Source: Lachnospiraceae bacterium (GTDB lineage Bacteria > Bacillota > Clostridia > Lachnospirales > Lachnospiraceae). From it: a stretch of 42,613 nucleotides of DNA. A program made the translations under genes and the position numbers. How positions within the stretch are numbered: the first letter of the stretch is position 1; each line of letters starts with the position of its first letter. Of this stretch, positions 17,060 to 25,800 are shown piece by piece. The stretch spans positions 1 to 42,613 of the forward strand of contig JAFLTG010000017.1 of assembly GCA_022510545.1 (NCBI GenBank). Direction: 5' to 3'. The notes under the pieces are model-generated. The model saw nothing but the letters and a program-made list of their open reading frames with translations, had not been told where the DNA came from and searched no databases.

Positions 17060-19245
17060 ATACTTTTCCTTTCTGCAATCTCCGCCATCTTGGCATCGCT
17101 GAGCCTGGTATCTCCGTGTACACGCGAATAAGCCAGATATCCGTTCATTCTGTCTATCTTAGTCAGATTTCGGCTTCCGCATACAGGACACACATCCATC
17201 TCAAGCTCCTGGTGTCCACAGTCATCACAATAGGCAAGCGACAGATTGACTCCCTCATAGAAGCCCATATCCATAGCGCGTCTTATCAAGGTCTTAATGG
17301 CTCCGATATTATAATCAATAGGGTATTTTACATACTGTATCTTTCCTCCGTTTGCCAGCTCCCAGAAACGGTATTCCAAATCCTGCTTCTCAATAGGCGT
17401 TATATCTTCGGTAACATGGCAGTGGAAACTGTTGGAAACGTATTCCCTGTCAGACACACCCTCTACAATACCGTATTTTGCACGGAACTGTTTAACCTGA
17501 AGACCGCAAAGATTTTCGGCCGGCGTTCCGTATATTGCGTAAAGATGTCCGTCCTCTTCTTTGTATTCATTGATCTTATTATTGATATGCTCCAATACTT
17601 CAAGTGCAAACTGGCCGTCTTCAACCAGCGACTTTCCGTTGTATAGCTCTTGAAGCTCATTAAATGCAGTAATTCCAAAGCTGGCCGTTGCAGTCTTTAA
17701 AATAGGTTTGATCTTATCATGGAGCTGCAGTTTCCCGCCAAGGAATCCTCCTTCACAGTAAGCCAGCGGATTGGTAGACGCCCTCATTTCGCCCAAATAA
17801 GCATACGTACGTATATGAAGCTGTCTTATAAGATTCAGATAGTAATCCAACACCTCATAAAAATCCCTGTTCTCCTGACGGGACTTGGCCAGAATCATAG
17901 GCAGATGCAGCGAAACCACGCCAATATTGAATCTTCCTACAAAAATCGGAGAATCATTCTCATCCGCAGGATGCATACCGCCTCTTTCATACCAAGGTGA
18001 TAAAAATGCCCTGCATCCCATAGGTGAGATGACCTTGCCGTACTGCTTGTACATACTTGCAATATAACCTTTGCCGGTAAGACTTAACCAGTCTGGATAC
18101 ATAGTCTTGGCCGAACACTGCACTCCGGCTTCAAACACATCCTCTAACTCTTTGCCCGGTCCATGCAGATTTTCATCATAAAGAAATACAATTTTAGGGA
18201 AAAGCACAGGCTTCTTGCATTCTTTCTTACCCTGTCCTTTCCGGCGTACATTTAACATAATAATTGTTGCCATCTTGGCAAACCTTCCGGTTCCGATACC
18301 GGCTGTCACCGTTATGAACGGATAGTCCCCACGACTGCTTGCCACTGTATTAAACTTATATTCCCACCCCTGGAAACCCTGCTCAAATTCTCTTTCCACA
18401 TCCGCAAGTGCTTCCTTTTCGGCAGTCTCCTTATTAACTCCAAGGTGGGCATACTTTTTCAGACTTTTCTTATATGTTTTCTCAGCATAAGGCTCTAAAA
18501 TCTTGTCCACTTCAGGTACTGTAAAACCACCGTACTGCTGACTGGCCGCACTAAGCACAATATCACCTATAACGTCAAATGCAACATCCAGCGTCTTAGG
18601 CTCATTGTACCAGATATTACCCATTTCAAAGCCGCCATGCAAAACCTCAGCCACATTGAAAAGACAACAGTTCATAGTATCTCTTCTGGCAGACATATCG
18701 TGAACATATAGATAACCATCACGACAGGCCTGTATTTCTTCGGTAGTCATAAAAAACTTTTGATATAATTCCTTATTAAACTGGTTAAAGATAAGACTTC
18801 TCTTAGTAGATACAAGGGCACTGTCCGTATTAGCGTTCTCCTTGTCACCAATGTACATAATGGACTGGCTTTTCTTATAAACATCGTCCATCATCCGAAC
18901 AAAATCCTGCTTATAATTACGATAATCACGATAACTCTTCGCCACAATAGGCTTGACATCCTCAAGTGCACTCTCCACTACGTTGTGCATAATCTGAATC
19001 GGAATCTGTTCTTCACCCAGCTCATTCACCCTGTCAACCACTGTCTGACAGATATGCCTTTTCTCCTCTTCGGTGAATTTGGTCAGAGCGCGGTATGCGC
19101 TTTTTCCAACGGCATCAATAACCTTCTGGACATTAAAAGCCTCTAAGCTGCCGTCCTTTTTGATTACTTTGACATTTTTGGCAGGCTTATACTCATTTCC
19201 ATAATTTTCATCAGTTTCACTTACTGCTTCTAATAGAATACTCAT
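17056..19245 (-). CDS. nrdD: Anaerobic (class III) ribonucleoside-triphosphate reductase
   Basis: Reduces ribonucleotides to deoxyribonucleotides under anoxia, using a glycyl radical. An N-terminal ATP-cone allosteric domain (VIKKDGSLEAFNVQKVIDAV) is followed by the catalytic barrel with DMSARRDTMNCCLFNV. Near the C-terminus are a zinc-binding Cys4 motif (CDDCGHQELEMDVCPVC) and the radical site RMNGYLAYSR, with Gly702 in 729-residue numbering. The ATG at 19245 is favoured because AAGGGGAAG lies just upstream; an ATG seven codons earlier lacks a good site. It heads the nrdD-nrdG-dut unit, with two NrdR-box-like sequences about 130-170 bases upstream. Confidence 0.96.
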   Translation of the reverse strand: MSILLEAVSETDENYGNEYKPAKNVKVIKKDGSLEAFNVQKVIDAVGKSAYRALTKFTEEEKRHICQTVVDRVNELGEEQIPIQIMHNVVESALEDVKPIVAKSYRDYRNYKQDFVRMMDDVYKKSQSIMYIGDKENANTDSALVSTKRSLIFNQFNKELYQKFFMTTEEIQACRDGYLYVHDMSARRDTMNCCLFNVAEVLHGGFEMGNIWYNEPKTLDVAFDVIGDIVLSAASQQYGGFTVPEVDKILEPYAEKTYKKSLKKYAHLGVNKETAEKEALADVEREFEQGFQGWEYKFNTVASSRGDYPFITVTAGIGTGRFAKMATIIMLNVRRKGQGKKECKKPVLFPKIVFLYDENLHGPGKELEDVFEAGVQCSAKTMYPDWLSLTGKGYIASMYKQYGKVISPMGCRAFLSPWYERGGMHPADENDSPIFVGRFNIGVVSLHLPMILAKSRQENRDFYEVLDYYLNLIRQLHIRTYAYLGEMRASTNPLAYCEGGFLGGKLQLHDKIKPILKTATASFGITAFNELQELYNGKSLVEDGQFALEVLEHINNKINEYKEEDGHLYAIYGTPAENLCGLQVKQFRAKYGIVEGVSDREYVSNSFHCHVTEDITPIEKQDLEYRFWELANGGKIQYVKYPIDYNIGAIKTLIRRAMDMGFYEGVNLSLAYCDDCGHQELEMDVCPVCGSRNLTKIDRMNGYLAYSRVHGDTRLSDAKMAEIAERKSM

Positions 19246-19273
19246 ATACTTCTTCCCCTTACCCATAATTAAA

Positions 19274-19301
19274 TAACCATTGTTATTAATAACAACCGTT
19301 C
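19274..19301. repeat. Two TAAC-N4-GTTA dyads in the nrdD leader
   Basis: TAACCATTGTTA (19274-19285) and the imperfect TAACAACCGTTC (19290-19301) lie 29-56 bases before the nrdD start and together make a perfect 16-bp palindrome TTGTTATTAATAACAA at their junction. They resemble the sites between nrdG and dut. Confidence 0.4.
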
Positions 19302-19371
19302 TTCATTGTTCTATTATCAATAAAAAACTTAAAATAATACCGGTTATTCAACTTTTTATCTTTACCAACAC

Positions 19372-19417
19372 ATACAAAATATTGTTTTCGTTTACATAAT
19401 ATCACTATATTTTGTGG
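19372..19417 (-). promoter_or_regulatory. Tandem NrdR-like boxes upstream of nrdD
   Basis: TCACTATATTTTGTGG (19402-19417) and ATACAAAATATTGTTT (19372-19387) each match about 13 of 16 positions of the NrdR consensus acaCwAtATaTwgtgt. Their centres are 30 bp apart, close to the three-turn spacing typical of paired NrdR boxes. A weak -35/-10 candidate (TTCTCA, 18 bases, TATTAT ending near 19396) overlaps them, fitting repression. The rest of the roughly 330-base gap to the aminotransferase gene holds the two leader dyads and a terminator; no gene is seen. Confidence 0.6.
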
Positions 19418-19512
19418 TTTGAGAATAGTATATGACAATACTTGGGATGTGTCAATCTACATTAGACAGAAATTTAGACAAAAATTAGAGATAGTTTTAT
19501 TGCATATATGAT

Positions 19513-19551
19513 AAAAAATAGAAAGCACGCTCAGCGAACTTTCTATTTTTA
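19513..19551 (-). terminator. Intrinsic terminator of the aminotransferase gene
   Basis: Minus strand: stem AAAATAGAAAG / CTTTCTATTTT with an inner CGCT/AGCG helix, followed by a T run. It begins about 25 bases after the aminotransferase stop. Confidence 0.85.
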
Positions 19552-19575
19552 TTAATTATTCAGGAATTCCACAAA

Positions 19576-20745
19576 TCATTGCAGAATCCCTGATTTACGT
19601 ATAGACTCTACCGCTTCCTTAATTTGATCTACCGGCAGCACCAGCGCGAAGCGCACATGTCCTTTGCCCAACTCACCAAAGCTGCTTCCCGGTGTACACA
19701 CAACACCTGTTTTCTCCATAAGCTCCATAACAAAGTCAACATCATCAGAAAAGTTTGAAGGAATCTTAGCCCAGGCAAACATAGTACCCTCACTGTCCTC
19801 GATCTGCCATCCGATTTCACGCAGTCCTCCACAGAGTGCATCCCTTCTTTGCTGATATTCAAGGCACTGTGCTTTTACCTGTTCATCAGGACCTGTAAGG
19901 GCGGCAATTGCACCGTACTGTACCGGAAGATAGGTACCGTAATCAATCTGGGAGCGGAATCTTTTAAAAGCCTCAACTATCTGAGGATTTCCCACCAGAA
20001 AGCTCATTCTGGCACCGGTATAATTATATGACTTGGAAAGGGAATAAAACTCTACGGCAATTTCTTTTGCCTTAGGGACCGCAAGTATGGAGCGCCCTTC
20101 TCTTCCATCATAAATAATATCAGAATAAGCGTTATCGTGAATTATTATAATTTCATTCTCAATAGCCCATGGAATCAGTCTTTCATAAAAATCCCAGGGC
20201 GCAGTCTTACAGATTGGATTCAGCGGATAAGATACTATCATGCATTTAGCCTTTTTAAGAAGTTCCTTATCCATGTGTTCCAGGTCAGGCAGATAGTTGT
20301 TAGCCTCTGTCAGTGCATAGGTTCTGATATCGGCTCCTGCAAGGGAGGGTCCTATATTAAAAATCGGATACCCCGGGTCAGGCACGAGAACTATATCACC
20401 TTCATCACAAAGTGTCATGCAGATATGCGCAATGCCCTCCTGAGAGCCATATACGGACATTATCTCGTCTTTTTCCAGCTCTACGCCATACCTTTTACTA
20501 TATCTTGACTGAACTGCTTCTATAAGCGCAGGCAGCTCTGTCAGAGAATACCTATAATTCTCCGGTTTGGCTGCAGCCTCTGCTACTGCCTTCATTACAT
20601 GCTCTGCAGGTTTAAAATCCGGGGTTCCAACCGATAAATTGTAGACTTTTCCGCCTCTTGCTTCTATTGCAAGTTTTCTGTCATTTAGTAACTGGAAGAT
20701 ACCTTCCTCATATTCTTTCATTCTGGATGCCAATTGTAATTCCAT
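19576..20745 (-). CDS. Class I/II pyridoxal-phosphate aminotransferase
   Basis: A 389-residue fold-type I PLP enzyme. The Schiff-base lysine lies in YSLSKSYNYTGARMSF; other family landmarks are LSVGTPDF, YGSQEGIAH, DPGYPIF, NPICKTA (in place of the common NPTG) and IIHDNAYSDIIYDG. The C-terminal FALV arginine motif is HVRFALVLP. Overall it resembles the LL-diaminopimelate/aspartate aminotransferase branch, but the substrate cannot be fixed by reading. AAAGGA precedes the ATG. A WYL regulator gene lies 51 bases upstream on the same strand and may control it. Confidence 0.92.
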   Translation of the reverse strand: MELQLASRMKEYEEGIFQLLNDRKLAIEARGGKVYNLSVGTPDFKPAEHVMKAVAEAAAKPENYRYSLTELPALIEAVQSRYSKRYGVELEKDEIMSVYGSQEGIAHICMTLCDEGDIVLVPDPGYPIFNIGPSLAGADIRTYALTEANNYLPDLEHMDKELLKKAKCMIVSYPLNPICKTAPWDFYERLIPWAIENEIIIIHDNAYSDIIYDGREGRSILAVPKAKEIAVEFYSLSKSYNYTGARMSFLVGNPQIVEAFKRFRSQIDYGTYLPVQYGAIAALTGPDEQVKAQCLEYQQRRDALCGGLREIGWQIEDSEGTMFAWAKIPSNFSDDVDFVMELMEKTGVVCTPGSSFGELGKGHVRFALVLPVDQIKEAVESIRKSGILQ

Positions 20746-20796
20746 AGCGCTTGTCCTTTCATATAATATAAATACTAGATATTGTAATATTTTTCA

Positions 20797-21786
20797 TTAA
20801 TAGTTGTGCAGGATTTCCTGCAAATGCCTTTTATACTGCTCCACAGTCTCCTCCGGTGCAATCAGCTTCGCTCCATCCCCAAGTCCTGTGAGCCAACCGA
20901 AAAACTGACCACTGACGGCCAGTGTAACACGTACGGAAAAGTACTCATCATCCCTCTTTCTGATTGCCGCTTCTTTACCGAATCGGTCCATTACCACACC
21001 AATTAAGTGGTTTCTAAGCAGCAACGTCACGGTTTCCTCTTTTCCGCCATACATACTGAAGGTCTTATTGGCATAATCGGCAATGTCAAAGCGTTCAAAA
21101 AGAGCGGCGCCTTCCCGCTTAACACCTGTAAGCACCTTAATACTGCCCATTTTATCCACACGGAAATGTTTAATCTTATCCTCTTCTTTATCATGGGCAA
21201 TTAAATAATAGTTGTCATCTTTACAGGTCAGGGCCCAGGGGCTTATTACATATTGCTTGCCATCATGCCGCGGCACAAGCTCTTTTTCCATATTCCACTC
21301 CAGATATTGAAAAGAAATCTGCTCGTTGTTCTGGATAGCCCTATGTATATCATCTACGATGTAATAGATGCTTTCATTCGCGGTTTTGATGCGGTTTGCA
21401 ACATATACCTGCCTTTGCAGCTGCTTTGCCTCTGCTTTGGATGCAAGGGTTTCTATTTTGGCAATCAGCTCTCTGGACTTCTTAAGTGTAATAAACTTAG
21501 AGGACTGCACAACCTCAACCAGTATCTTAAGCTCAGCCAGCTCAAAATCCCTGCTTGCCAGATAATAGCCTCCGTTCACCCTGGATTTGACCGAAATAAT
21601 GTCATATCCGAAATCAATCAACTGGTTTATATCATCATAGATGCTCTTACGTTCAGCCTTAATATCCAATTTCTCCAGTTCTTCAATGAGCTGTTTGACG
21701 CTTATAAGATGATCTTCATCGGTCTGCTCTGAAAGTATTTTCAGAATATATAAAAGTTTGAGCTTCTGATTAGTTGATTTAGGCAT
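20797..21786 (-). CDS. WYL-domain transcriptional regulator
   Basis: A 329-residue regulator with an N-terminal winged helix-turn-helix (about 1-80, KQLIEELEKLDIKAERKSIYDDINQLIDFGYDI) and a WYL sensor domain with YVISPWALTCKDDNYYLIAHD and the C-terminal WCX extension (VTLLLRNHLIGVVMDRFG to the end). WYL proteins commonly bind nucleic acid or other ligands and control stress, defence or metabolism genes; here no defence genes are adjacent. GAAGGT precedes the ATG. The following aminotransferase gene is close enough for an operon. Confidence 0.92.
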   Translation of the reverse strand: MPKSTNQKLKLLYILKILSEQTDEDHLISVKQLIEELEKLDIKAERKSIYDDINQLIDFGYDIISVKSRVNGGYYLASRDFELAELKILVEVVQSSKFITLKKSRELIAKIETLASKAEAKQLQRQVYVANRIKTANESIYYIVDDIHRAIQNNEQISFQYLEWNMEKELVPRHDGKQYVISPWALTCKDDNYYLIAHDKEEDKIKHFRVDKMGSIKVLTGVKREGAALFERFDIADYANKTFSMYGGKEETVTLLLRNHLIGVVMDRFGKEAAIRKRDDEYFSVRVTLAVSGQFFGWLTGLGDGAKLIAPEETVEQYKRHLQEILHNY

Positions 21787-21911
21787 ATAAACCTTCTTTC
21801 CGGATTAAGTAAACATTATTCATTCTTAACCTGCGATATTTGATTATAGATACAATATATCAAAACTACTAAATAATCTATGAAAAATCTAAGATGTAAT
21901 AATCTATAACC

Positions 21912-21940
21912 GAAAAAGAGTTGGTCCAACGACCAACTCT
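21912..21940 (-). terminator. Intrinsic terminator of the 56-residue membrane protein gene
   Basis: Minus strand: perfect 10-bp stem AGAGTTGGTC / GACCAACTCT with a four-base loop, then TTTTT. It starts 14 bases after the stop of the small gene. Confidence 0.9.
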
Positions 21941-21954
21941 GAAAACTTTTAACA

Positions 21955-22125
21955 TTATTGGTTTACAGCATTTCCATCAGTCTCTGCTAACTGTGCACTC
22001 TTAAGGTCTTTGCTTTTACGCCATTTCACACCAATAACACATGCTATTATTACAAGGACAACAATAAGTACAAATACTAACAAATATGATAAAAATGAAT
22101 TCAAAAATAAAATAAGACTGCTCAT
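21955..22125 (-). CDS. Small single-span membrane protein (56 aa)
   Basis: A 56-codon gene not overlapping any other. After MSSLILFLNS, one strongly hydrophobic segment (about residues 10-33, with FVLIVVLVIIACVIGV) is followed by the basic KWRKSK and a polar tail ending AETDGNAVNQ, giving an N-out, C-in orientation by the positive-inside rule. AAAGGATGAAACGGT places a ribosome binding site before the ATG; a strong promoter lies 60-90 bases upstream and a strong terminator just after the stop. This complete transcription unit argues it is real. I do not recognise a function; single-span proteins of this size often modulate a membrane partner. Confidence 0.75.
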   Translation of the reverse strand: MSSLILFLNSFLSYLLVFVLIVVLVIIACVIGVKWRKSKDLKSAQLAETDGNAVNQ

Positions 22126-22144
22126 ACCGTTTCATCCTTTCCGT

Positions 22145-22165
22145 AACACTATATACAATAGTGTT
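22145..22165. other. Hairpin in the leader of the small membrane protein gene
   Basis: Perfect 8-bp inverted repeat AACACTAT / ATAGTGTT with a five-base loop. It would fall about 12 bases into the transcript, just before the ribosome binding site; it lacks a T run on the minus strand, so it is more likely an operator or mRNA-stabilising element than a terminator. Confidence 0.45.
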
Positions 22166-22183
22166 TTACCAACTTCTGGTGGT

Positions 22184-22213
22184 ATTATATCACTAATCCC
22201 ACTATATCGTCAA
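22184..22213 (-). promoter_or_regulatory. Extended -10 promoter inside the 3' end of rnhA
   Basis: Minus strand: -35 TTGACG (22208-22213), 18-base spacer, perfect -10 TATAAT (22184-22189) with the extended TGA before it. It overlaps the rnhA stop codon and points at the 56-residue membrane protein gene. Confidence 0.75.
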
Positions 22214-22667
22214 GTAAGTTTGCTCCATCTGCCGCAGTTGTTGCCAGAGTGTCACAGCGCTCATTTTCAGGATGCCCGTCATGGCCTTTTACCCAGATAA
22301 ATGTAAGATTATGCGGTTCCTTGGCTTTGAGCAGCCTCTGCCATAAGTCTATGTTCTTGACCGGCTTGCCCCCGGCAGTTTTCCAGTTCTTCTTAAGCCA
22401 GCCTTCTATCCAGTTCTGATTAAAAGCATCGGTCACATACTTGGAATCCGAAACAAGTGTCACCTCGCAGGGTTTGGTCAATGCCTCCAAGCCTACTATT
22501 ACTGCCATAAGTTCCATACGGTTATTGGTAGTTTTCTTATACCCTGCGGAAAATTCACGCTCATGCAGCGTACCCTTGGAATCAATATACTGTAAGATCG
22601 TACCATAGCCCCCGGGCCCTTCTGGATTTCCTCTTGCAGCACCGTCTGTGTATATTGTTACCTTCAT
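22185..22667 (-). CDS. rnhA: Ribonuclease HI
   Basis: Degrades the RNA strand of RNA-DNA hybrids. A 160-residue protein with the full catalytic set: Asp in [10 protein letters not shown], Glu in NRMELMAV, Asp in LVSDSKYV and Asp in ENERCDTLA, plus the His of the flexible loop ([11 protein letters not shown]) and the basic handle region ([11 protein letters not shown]). AGAAAGGTTAG precedes the ATG. It is the last gene of the nucleoside salvage unit, 31 bases after the MutS-like gene. Confidence 0.96.
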   Translation of the reverse strand: MKVTIYTDGAARGNPEGPGGYGTILQYIDSKGTLHEREFSAGYKKTTNNRMELMAVIVGLEALTKPCEVTLVSDSKYVTDAFNQNWIEGWLKKNWKTAGGKPVKNIDLWQRLLKAKEPHNLTFIWVKGHDGHPENERCDTLATTAADGANLLDDIVGLVI

Positions 22668-22698
22668 ATTCTAACCTTTCTATGTTTGATATCGCATG

Positions 22699-24420
22699 TT
22701 ATTTATTCCACTTTCCGGTAGACAGAAAATTTTCTGCCATCGCTTCAGCATCACTTACCAACTCTTCATTATAGCCCAACACCTTCAACAATGCTATTGC
22801 ATTCCTTGAAACCGCCGGCCCTTTTTGTATCTTGTATGGAAAGAAAATATCCTCCTCTACGATTTCCTCTTCAAAATGGTAATTATCATATACTTCATTT
22901 AAAAGCTTCGTAAGCTCCAAATCGTGAGTCGCCGCAAAACATATAACATTATCAATGGCAAGGGCTTTAAGTATCTGCGTGGATGCGGCTATTCTCTCTA
23001 CCGTGTTGGTACCTCTGAGAACTTCGTCAACAAAACATAACACATGTTTTTTATCTTTCTGTGCTTCCTTAACCTCATTCAATATTCTGCGGATTGACTT
23101 AACTTCCGCCATATAATAGCTGTCTCCGCTGACCAGGTCATCTTTAAGCGACATTGAAGAGTAAATCCTGAATACGCTTCCCTTATATACAGCCGCAGTA
23201 CAGGTATGTATGGTCTGTGCAAAAATTGCATTCAGAGCCGTCGCACGAAGAAAAGTAGATTTACCCGAGGCATTAGATCCGGTTATCAGCACACCTCTTT
23301 TTACCTCTATATTATTTTTTACGGGCTCATTTAATAACGGGTGATATAATTGCTCTATATTCAGCGAATGTGGCAGATTATCGTCAATAAACTCAGGAAT
23401 ACAATAATCACCTTCTAAGCTTGCACGATATTCTCCCACCACTACCATAGTCTCAATCTCACCTATCGATGTTACAATTCTATCTATCTCCGAAATATGG
23501 CTCCTTACTATGCCAAGCATCTGATTAAACTTTATCAGATCCAGATAAAAAATCATCCGGACATAATCCAGAATAATGTCCAGCGGATTGCTGCTGGTAG
23601 ACATACCGGCACCGCCGGATGCATTGGAAAGCACGATAAAAGAATTGCGTCTAAAGCTTCCCATCGATTTATAACACGAAAGAAGTTCTTCCCTTTCTTT
23701 TGCAATTATGTCTATCGGAAGTTTGGATATTGCAGACGCAGCATCAAGAAGTCTGGTAATATAACGAAAACTTGTAATGTATGGATCTATTTCTTTTTGC
23801 TCTTTGTAGTAATTGATCATATTACGGCTAAGAACTACCAACAAAATACAAATCCCAATCGATACGGAATAGAACATAACCGCCAGACTTATTATTATAA
23901 ACAGAATAGCCAAATAGTACTTGAAACTGCTTCGTTCTCCCAGCGTTTCAAGATACTCAAGATATTCATACAGAGAATATTTCCCCATTCTTCCAAGTTC
24001 TGCAAAATGTATCTGTAATTCTACCCTATCCTTATCATTCTGCGTAAAAAATAACACCTGCTTTTCAAATTCTTCCAGCTCTTCCTCATCCTGTATAGGC
24101 GTACGCAGCCTATAATATAGATATTCATCCCCCGCCATACTGTGGGAATAATTCATCCTTCGGTAGACTTCATCCATATTCAGGTCATTCCATGTAATAT
24201 CATCTATTTGATGTGGCTGTTCATGCTTTTTATAATACATAGGTATATGCTGCTCAAGCTCTCCGGTCTTATATTCTCTGTCTATTGCAGCACCATACTG
24301 CGTATAAAGTTTTTTAATGAACTTCTTCTGCGCTCTCTTACTATCCAGATATCCATTAAGCATAACAAACGTTATGAAAAGCAGTATGACTCCAACTAAA
24401 ACCCAGTATTCCATAATCAA
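22699..24420 (-). CDS. Membrane-anchored MutS-like ATPase
   Basis: About 573 residues. One N-terminal membrane span (EYWVLVGVILLFITFVML) and a second hydrophobic hairpin (about 165-200) precede a MutS-type core and ATPase domain: Walker A GSNASGKSTFLR, LVSGDSYYMAEVKSIRRIL, Walker B LCFVDEVLRGTNTVER and FAATHDLEL. It lacks the mismatch-recognition and connector domains of MutS1, placing it with short membrane-associated MutS relatives whose role is not established. The start is probably TTG at 24420, eight bases after AAGGAG and overlapping the upstream stop; the ATG at 24414 is the alternative, 14 bases from that site. Confidence 0.87.
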   Translation of the reverse strand: MIMEYWVLVGVILLFITFVMLNGYLDSKRAQKKFIKKLYTQYGAAIDREYKTGELEQHIPMYYKKHEQPHQIDDITWNDLNMDEVYRRMNYSHSMAGDEYLYYRLRTPIQDEEELEEFEKQVLFFTQNDKDRVELQIHFAELGRMGKYSLYEYLEYLETLGERSSFKYYLAILFIIISLAVMFYSVSIGICILLVVLSRNMINYYKEQKEIDPYITSFRYITRLLDAASAISKLPIDIIAKEREELLSCYKSMGSFRRNSFIVLSNASGGAGMSTSSNPLDIILDYVRMIFYLDLIKFNQMLGIVRSHISEIDRIVTSIGEIETMVVVGEYRASLEGDYCIPEFIDDNLPHSLNIEQLYHPLLNEPVKNNIEVKRGVLITGSNASGKSTFLRATALNAIFAQTIHTCTAAVYKGSVFRIYSSMSLKDDLVSGDSYYMAEVKSIRRILNEVKEAQKDKKHVLCFVDEVLRGTNTVERIAASTQILKALAIDNVICFAATHDLELTKLLNEVYDNYHFEEEIVEEDIFFPYKIQKGPAVSRNAIALLKVLGYNEELVSDAEAMAENFLSTGKWNK

Positions 24421-25712
24421 CAAATACTCTCCTTAATCTCGTTTGCTTTGGAATAAATACCGTCCACATCAATAAAATCTGCAAACTTTCCGTTCTCATA
24501 CAGAATCTGTCCGTTTATCATTGTCATTTTGACGTTTTGTTTACTTCCACTGTAAACAATGTTTTTACAAATATTATTGATTGGCTGCATATTGGGCTGG
24601 TGCAGGTCAAGCATTATAATATCTGCAAGTTTACCCTCTGCAAGGACATCGGTATCGGGCAGATACATTGCCTTGGAACCGTTTACAGTTGCCATTTTTA
24701 ATACTTCCCAGGCATCTACCGCCGCAGCGTCTTCTTCCTTAAGCTTCGCAAGGCCGGTCACCAGAAACATTTCCCTGAACATATCAAGGCAGTTATTGCT
24801 GGCAGGTCCGTCTGTTCCGATTGCAACGTTTATCCCTCTTTTTATATACTGGCTTATTGGTGCAATGCCGCTTGCGAGCTTCATATTGGAGGCCGGATTT
24901 GTCACTACATTGAGACGTTTACGCTGAAAAAGGTTAAGGTCAGCCTCTTCCATATGCACACAATGATATCCTCCTCCGCCAAAAGTAAACATACCGAGGG
25001 AATCAAGAAAAACAGGTGGCGTCATACCGTATCTGTTTTTACACTCCTCCACTTCCGAGGCGGTTTCTGAAATATGGGCATATACAGGAGCCTTATATTT
25101 ACGAGACAAGCCCGCAATATCCTGCAGCAGTTCCTTAGAACAGGTATATTCGGCATGAAAACCAAGGATATAGCTAATTAAATTATGCTTGCTATTTAAT
25201 TTATTAAACATAGTTTCGACAAACTCAACCGACTGGCTGAAATTGTTCACCGCACCTACCTGCACGCAGCGCATTCCCATATCCACACAGGCATCGGCTA
25301 TGGTCTCAGGCGTCAGATACATATCAAAAATTGCTGTAATTCCACTGGTTAAGTACTCTAATACTGCGAGTTTGGTCAAATGATAGATCATTTCTCCATC
25401 AAGTTTGGCCTCAACCGGAAATATCTGCTTATTAAGCCAATCACTTAACGGAAGGTCATCTGCATATGAGCGTAAAACCGTCATCCCTGAATGGGTATGA
25501 GCATCTTTAAAACCGGGCATCAAAAGATTTCCCTGACAGTCTATTTCCCTGTCCCATATGATGCTTTGAAGATTGAGTTTGCTATAAACCTTCTCTGTGT
25601 CGGTTCCGTCGCCTACGTATAGGATTCGCTCGTCTTGAACCCAGATTTCGCCTTGAATTATTTTGTTGTCTTTCATTGTAAGTATTCTGGCATTATGTAG
25701 TCTGATATTCAT
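24417..25712 (-). CDS. Amidohydrolase, MTA/SAH deaminase-like
   Basis: A 431-residue metal-dependent hydrolase of the ATZ/TRZ (chlorohydrolase/deaminase) group. Metal ligands are visible in DAHTHSGM, LGFHAEYT, YAHISETASE and GTDGPASNN; the flanking beta-sandwich is LMPGFKDAHTH at its entry and KLADIIMLDL at its exit. Such enzymes deaminate S-adenosylhomocysteine, methylthioadenosine or related purines. Its place between cytidine deaminase and purine phosphorylase genes and MutS supports nucleoside salvage; the exact substrate is inferred. ATG at 25712 has AAAGGA upstream; the longer reading frame has no such site. The stop overlaps the MutS-like start. Confidence 0.88.
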   Translation of the reverse strand: MNIRLHNARILTMKDNKIIQGEIWVQDERILYVGDGTDTEKVYSKLNLQSIIWDREIDCQGNLLMPGFKDAHTHSGMTVLRSYADDLPLSDWLNKQIFPVEAKLDGEMIYHLTKLAVLEYLTSGITAIFDMYLTPETIADACVDMGMRCVQVGAVNNFSQSVEFVETMFNKLNSKHNLISYILGFHAEYTCSKELLQDIAGLSRKYKAPVYAHISETASEVEECKNRYGMTPPVFLDSLGMFTFGGGGYHCVHMEEADLNLFQRKRLNVVTNPASNMKLASGIAPISQYIKRGINVAIGTDGPASNNCLDMFREMFLVTGLAKLKEEDAAAVDAWEVLKMATVNGSKAMYLPDTDVLAEGKLADIIMLDLHQPNMQPINNICKNIVYSGSKQNVKMTMINGQILYENGKFADFIDVDGIYSKANEIKESIC

Positions 25713-25800
25713 ATATATCGGTCCTTTCATACCATATGTAATTGCATGCATCTCCAATTATATGTAGTGCACCTTACACTCATAATAATACTGTATATAT

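Noticed and set aside
19280-19295. Rex redox-sensor operator (TTGTTATTAATAACAA) before nrdD
   Set aside because: The palindrome is perfect but two bases shorter than the 18-base Rex pattern TTGTTAA-N4-TTAACAA, so I do not claim Rex.
22145-22165. NrdR box for rnhA or the small membrane protein (ACACTAT ... ATAGTGT)
   Set aside because: The half sites resemble NrdR boxes but are separated by five bases instead of two, so the 16-base geometry is wrong; kept only as a hairpin.
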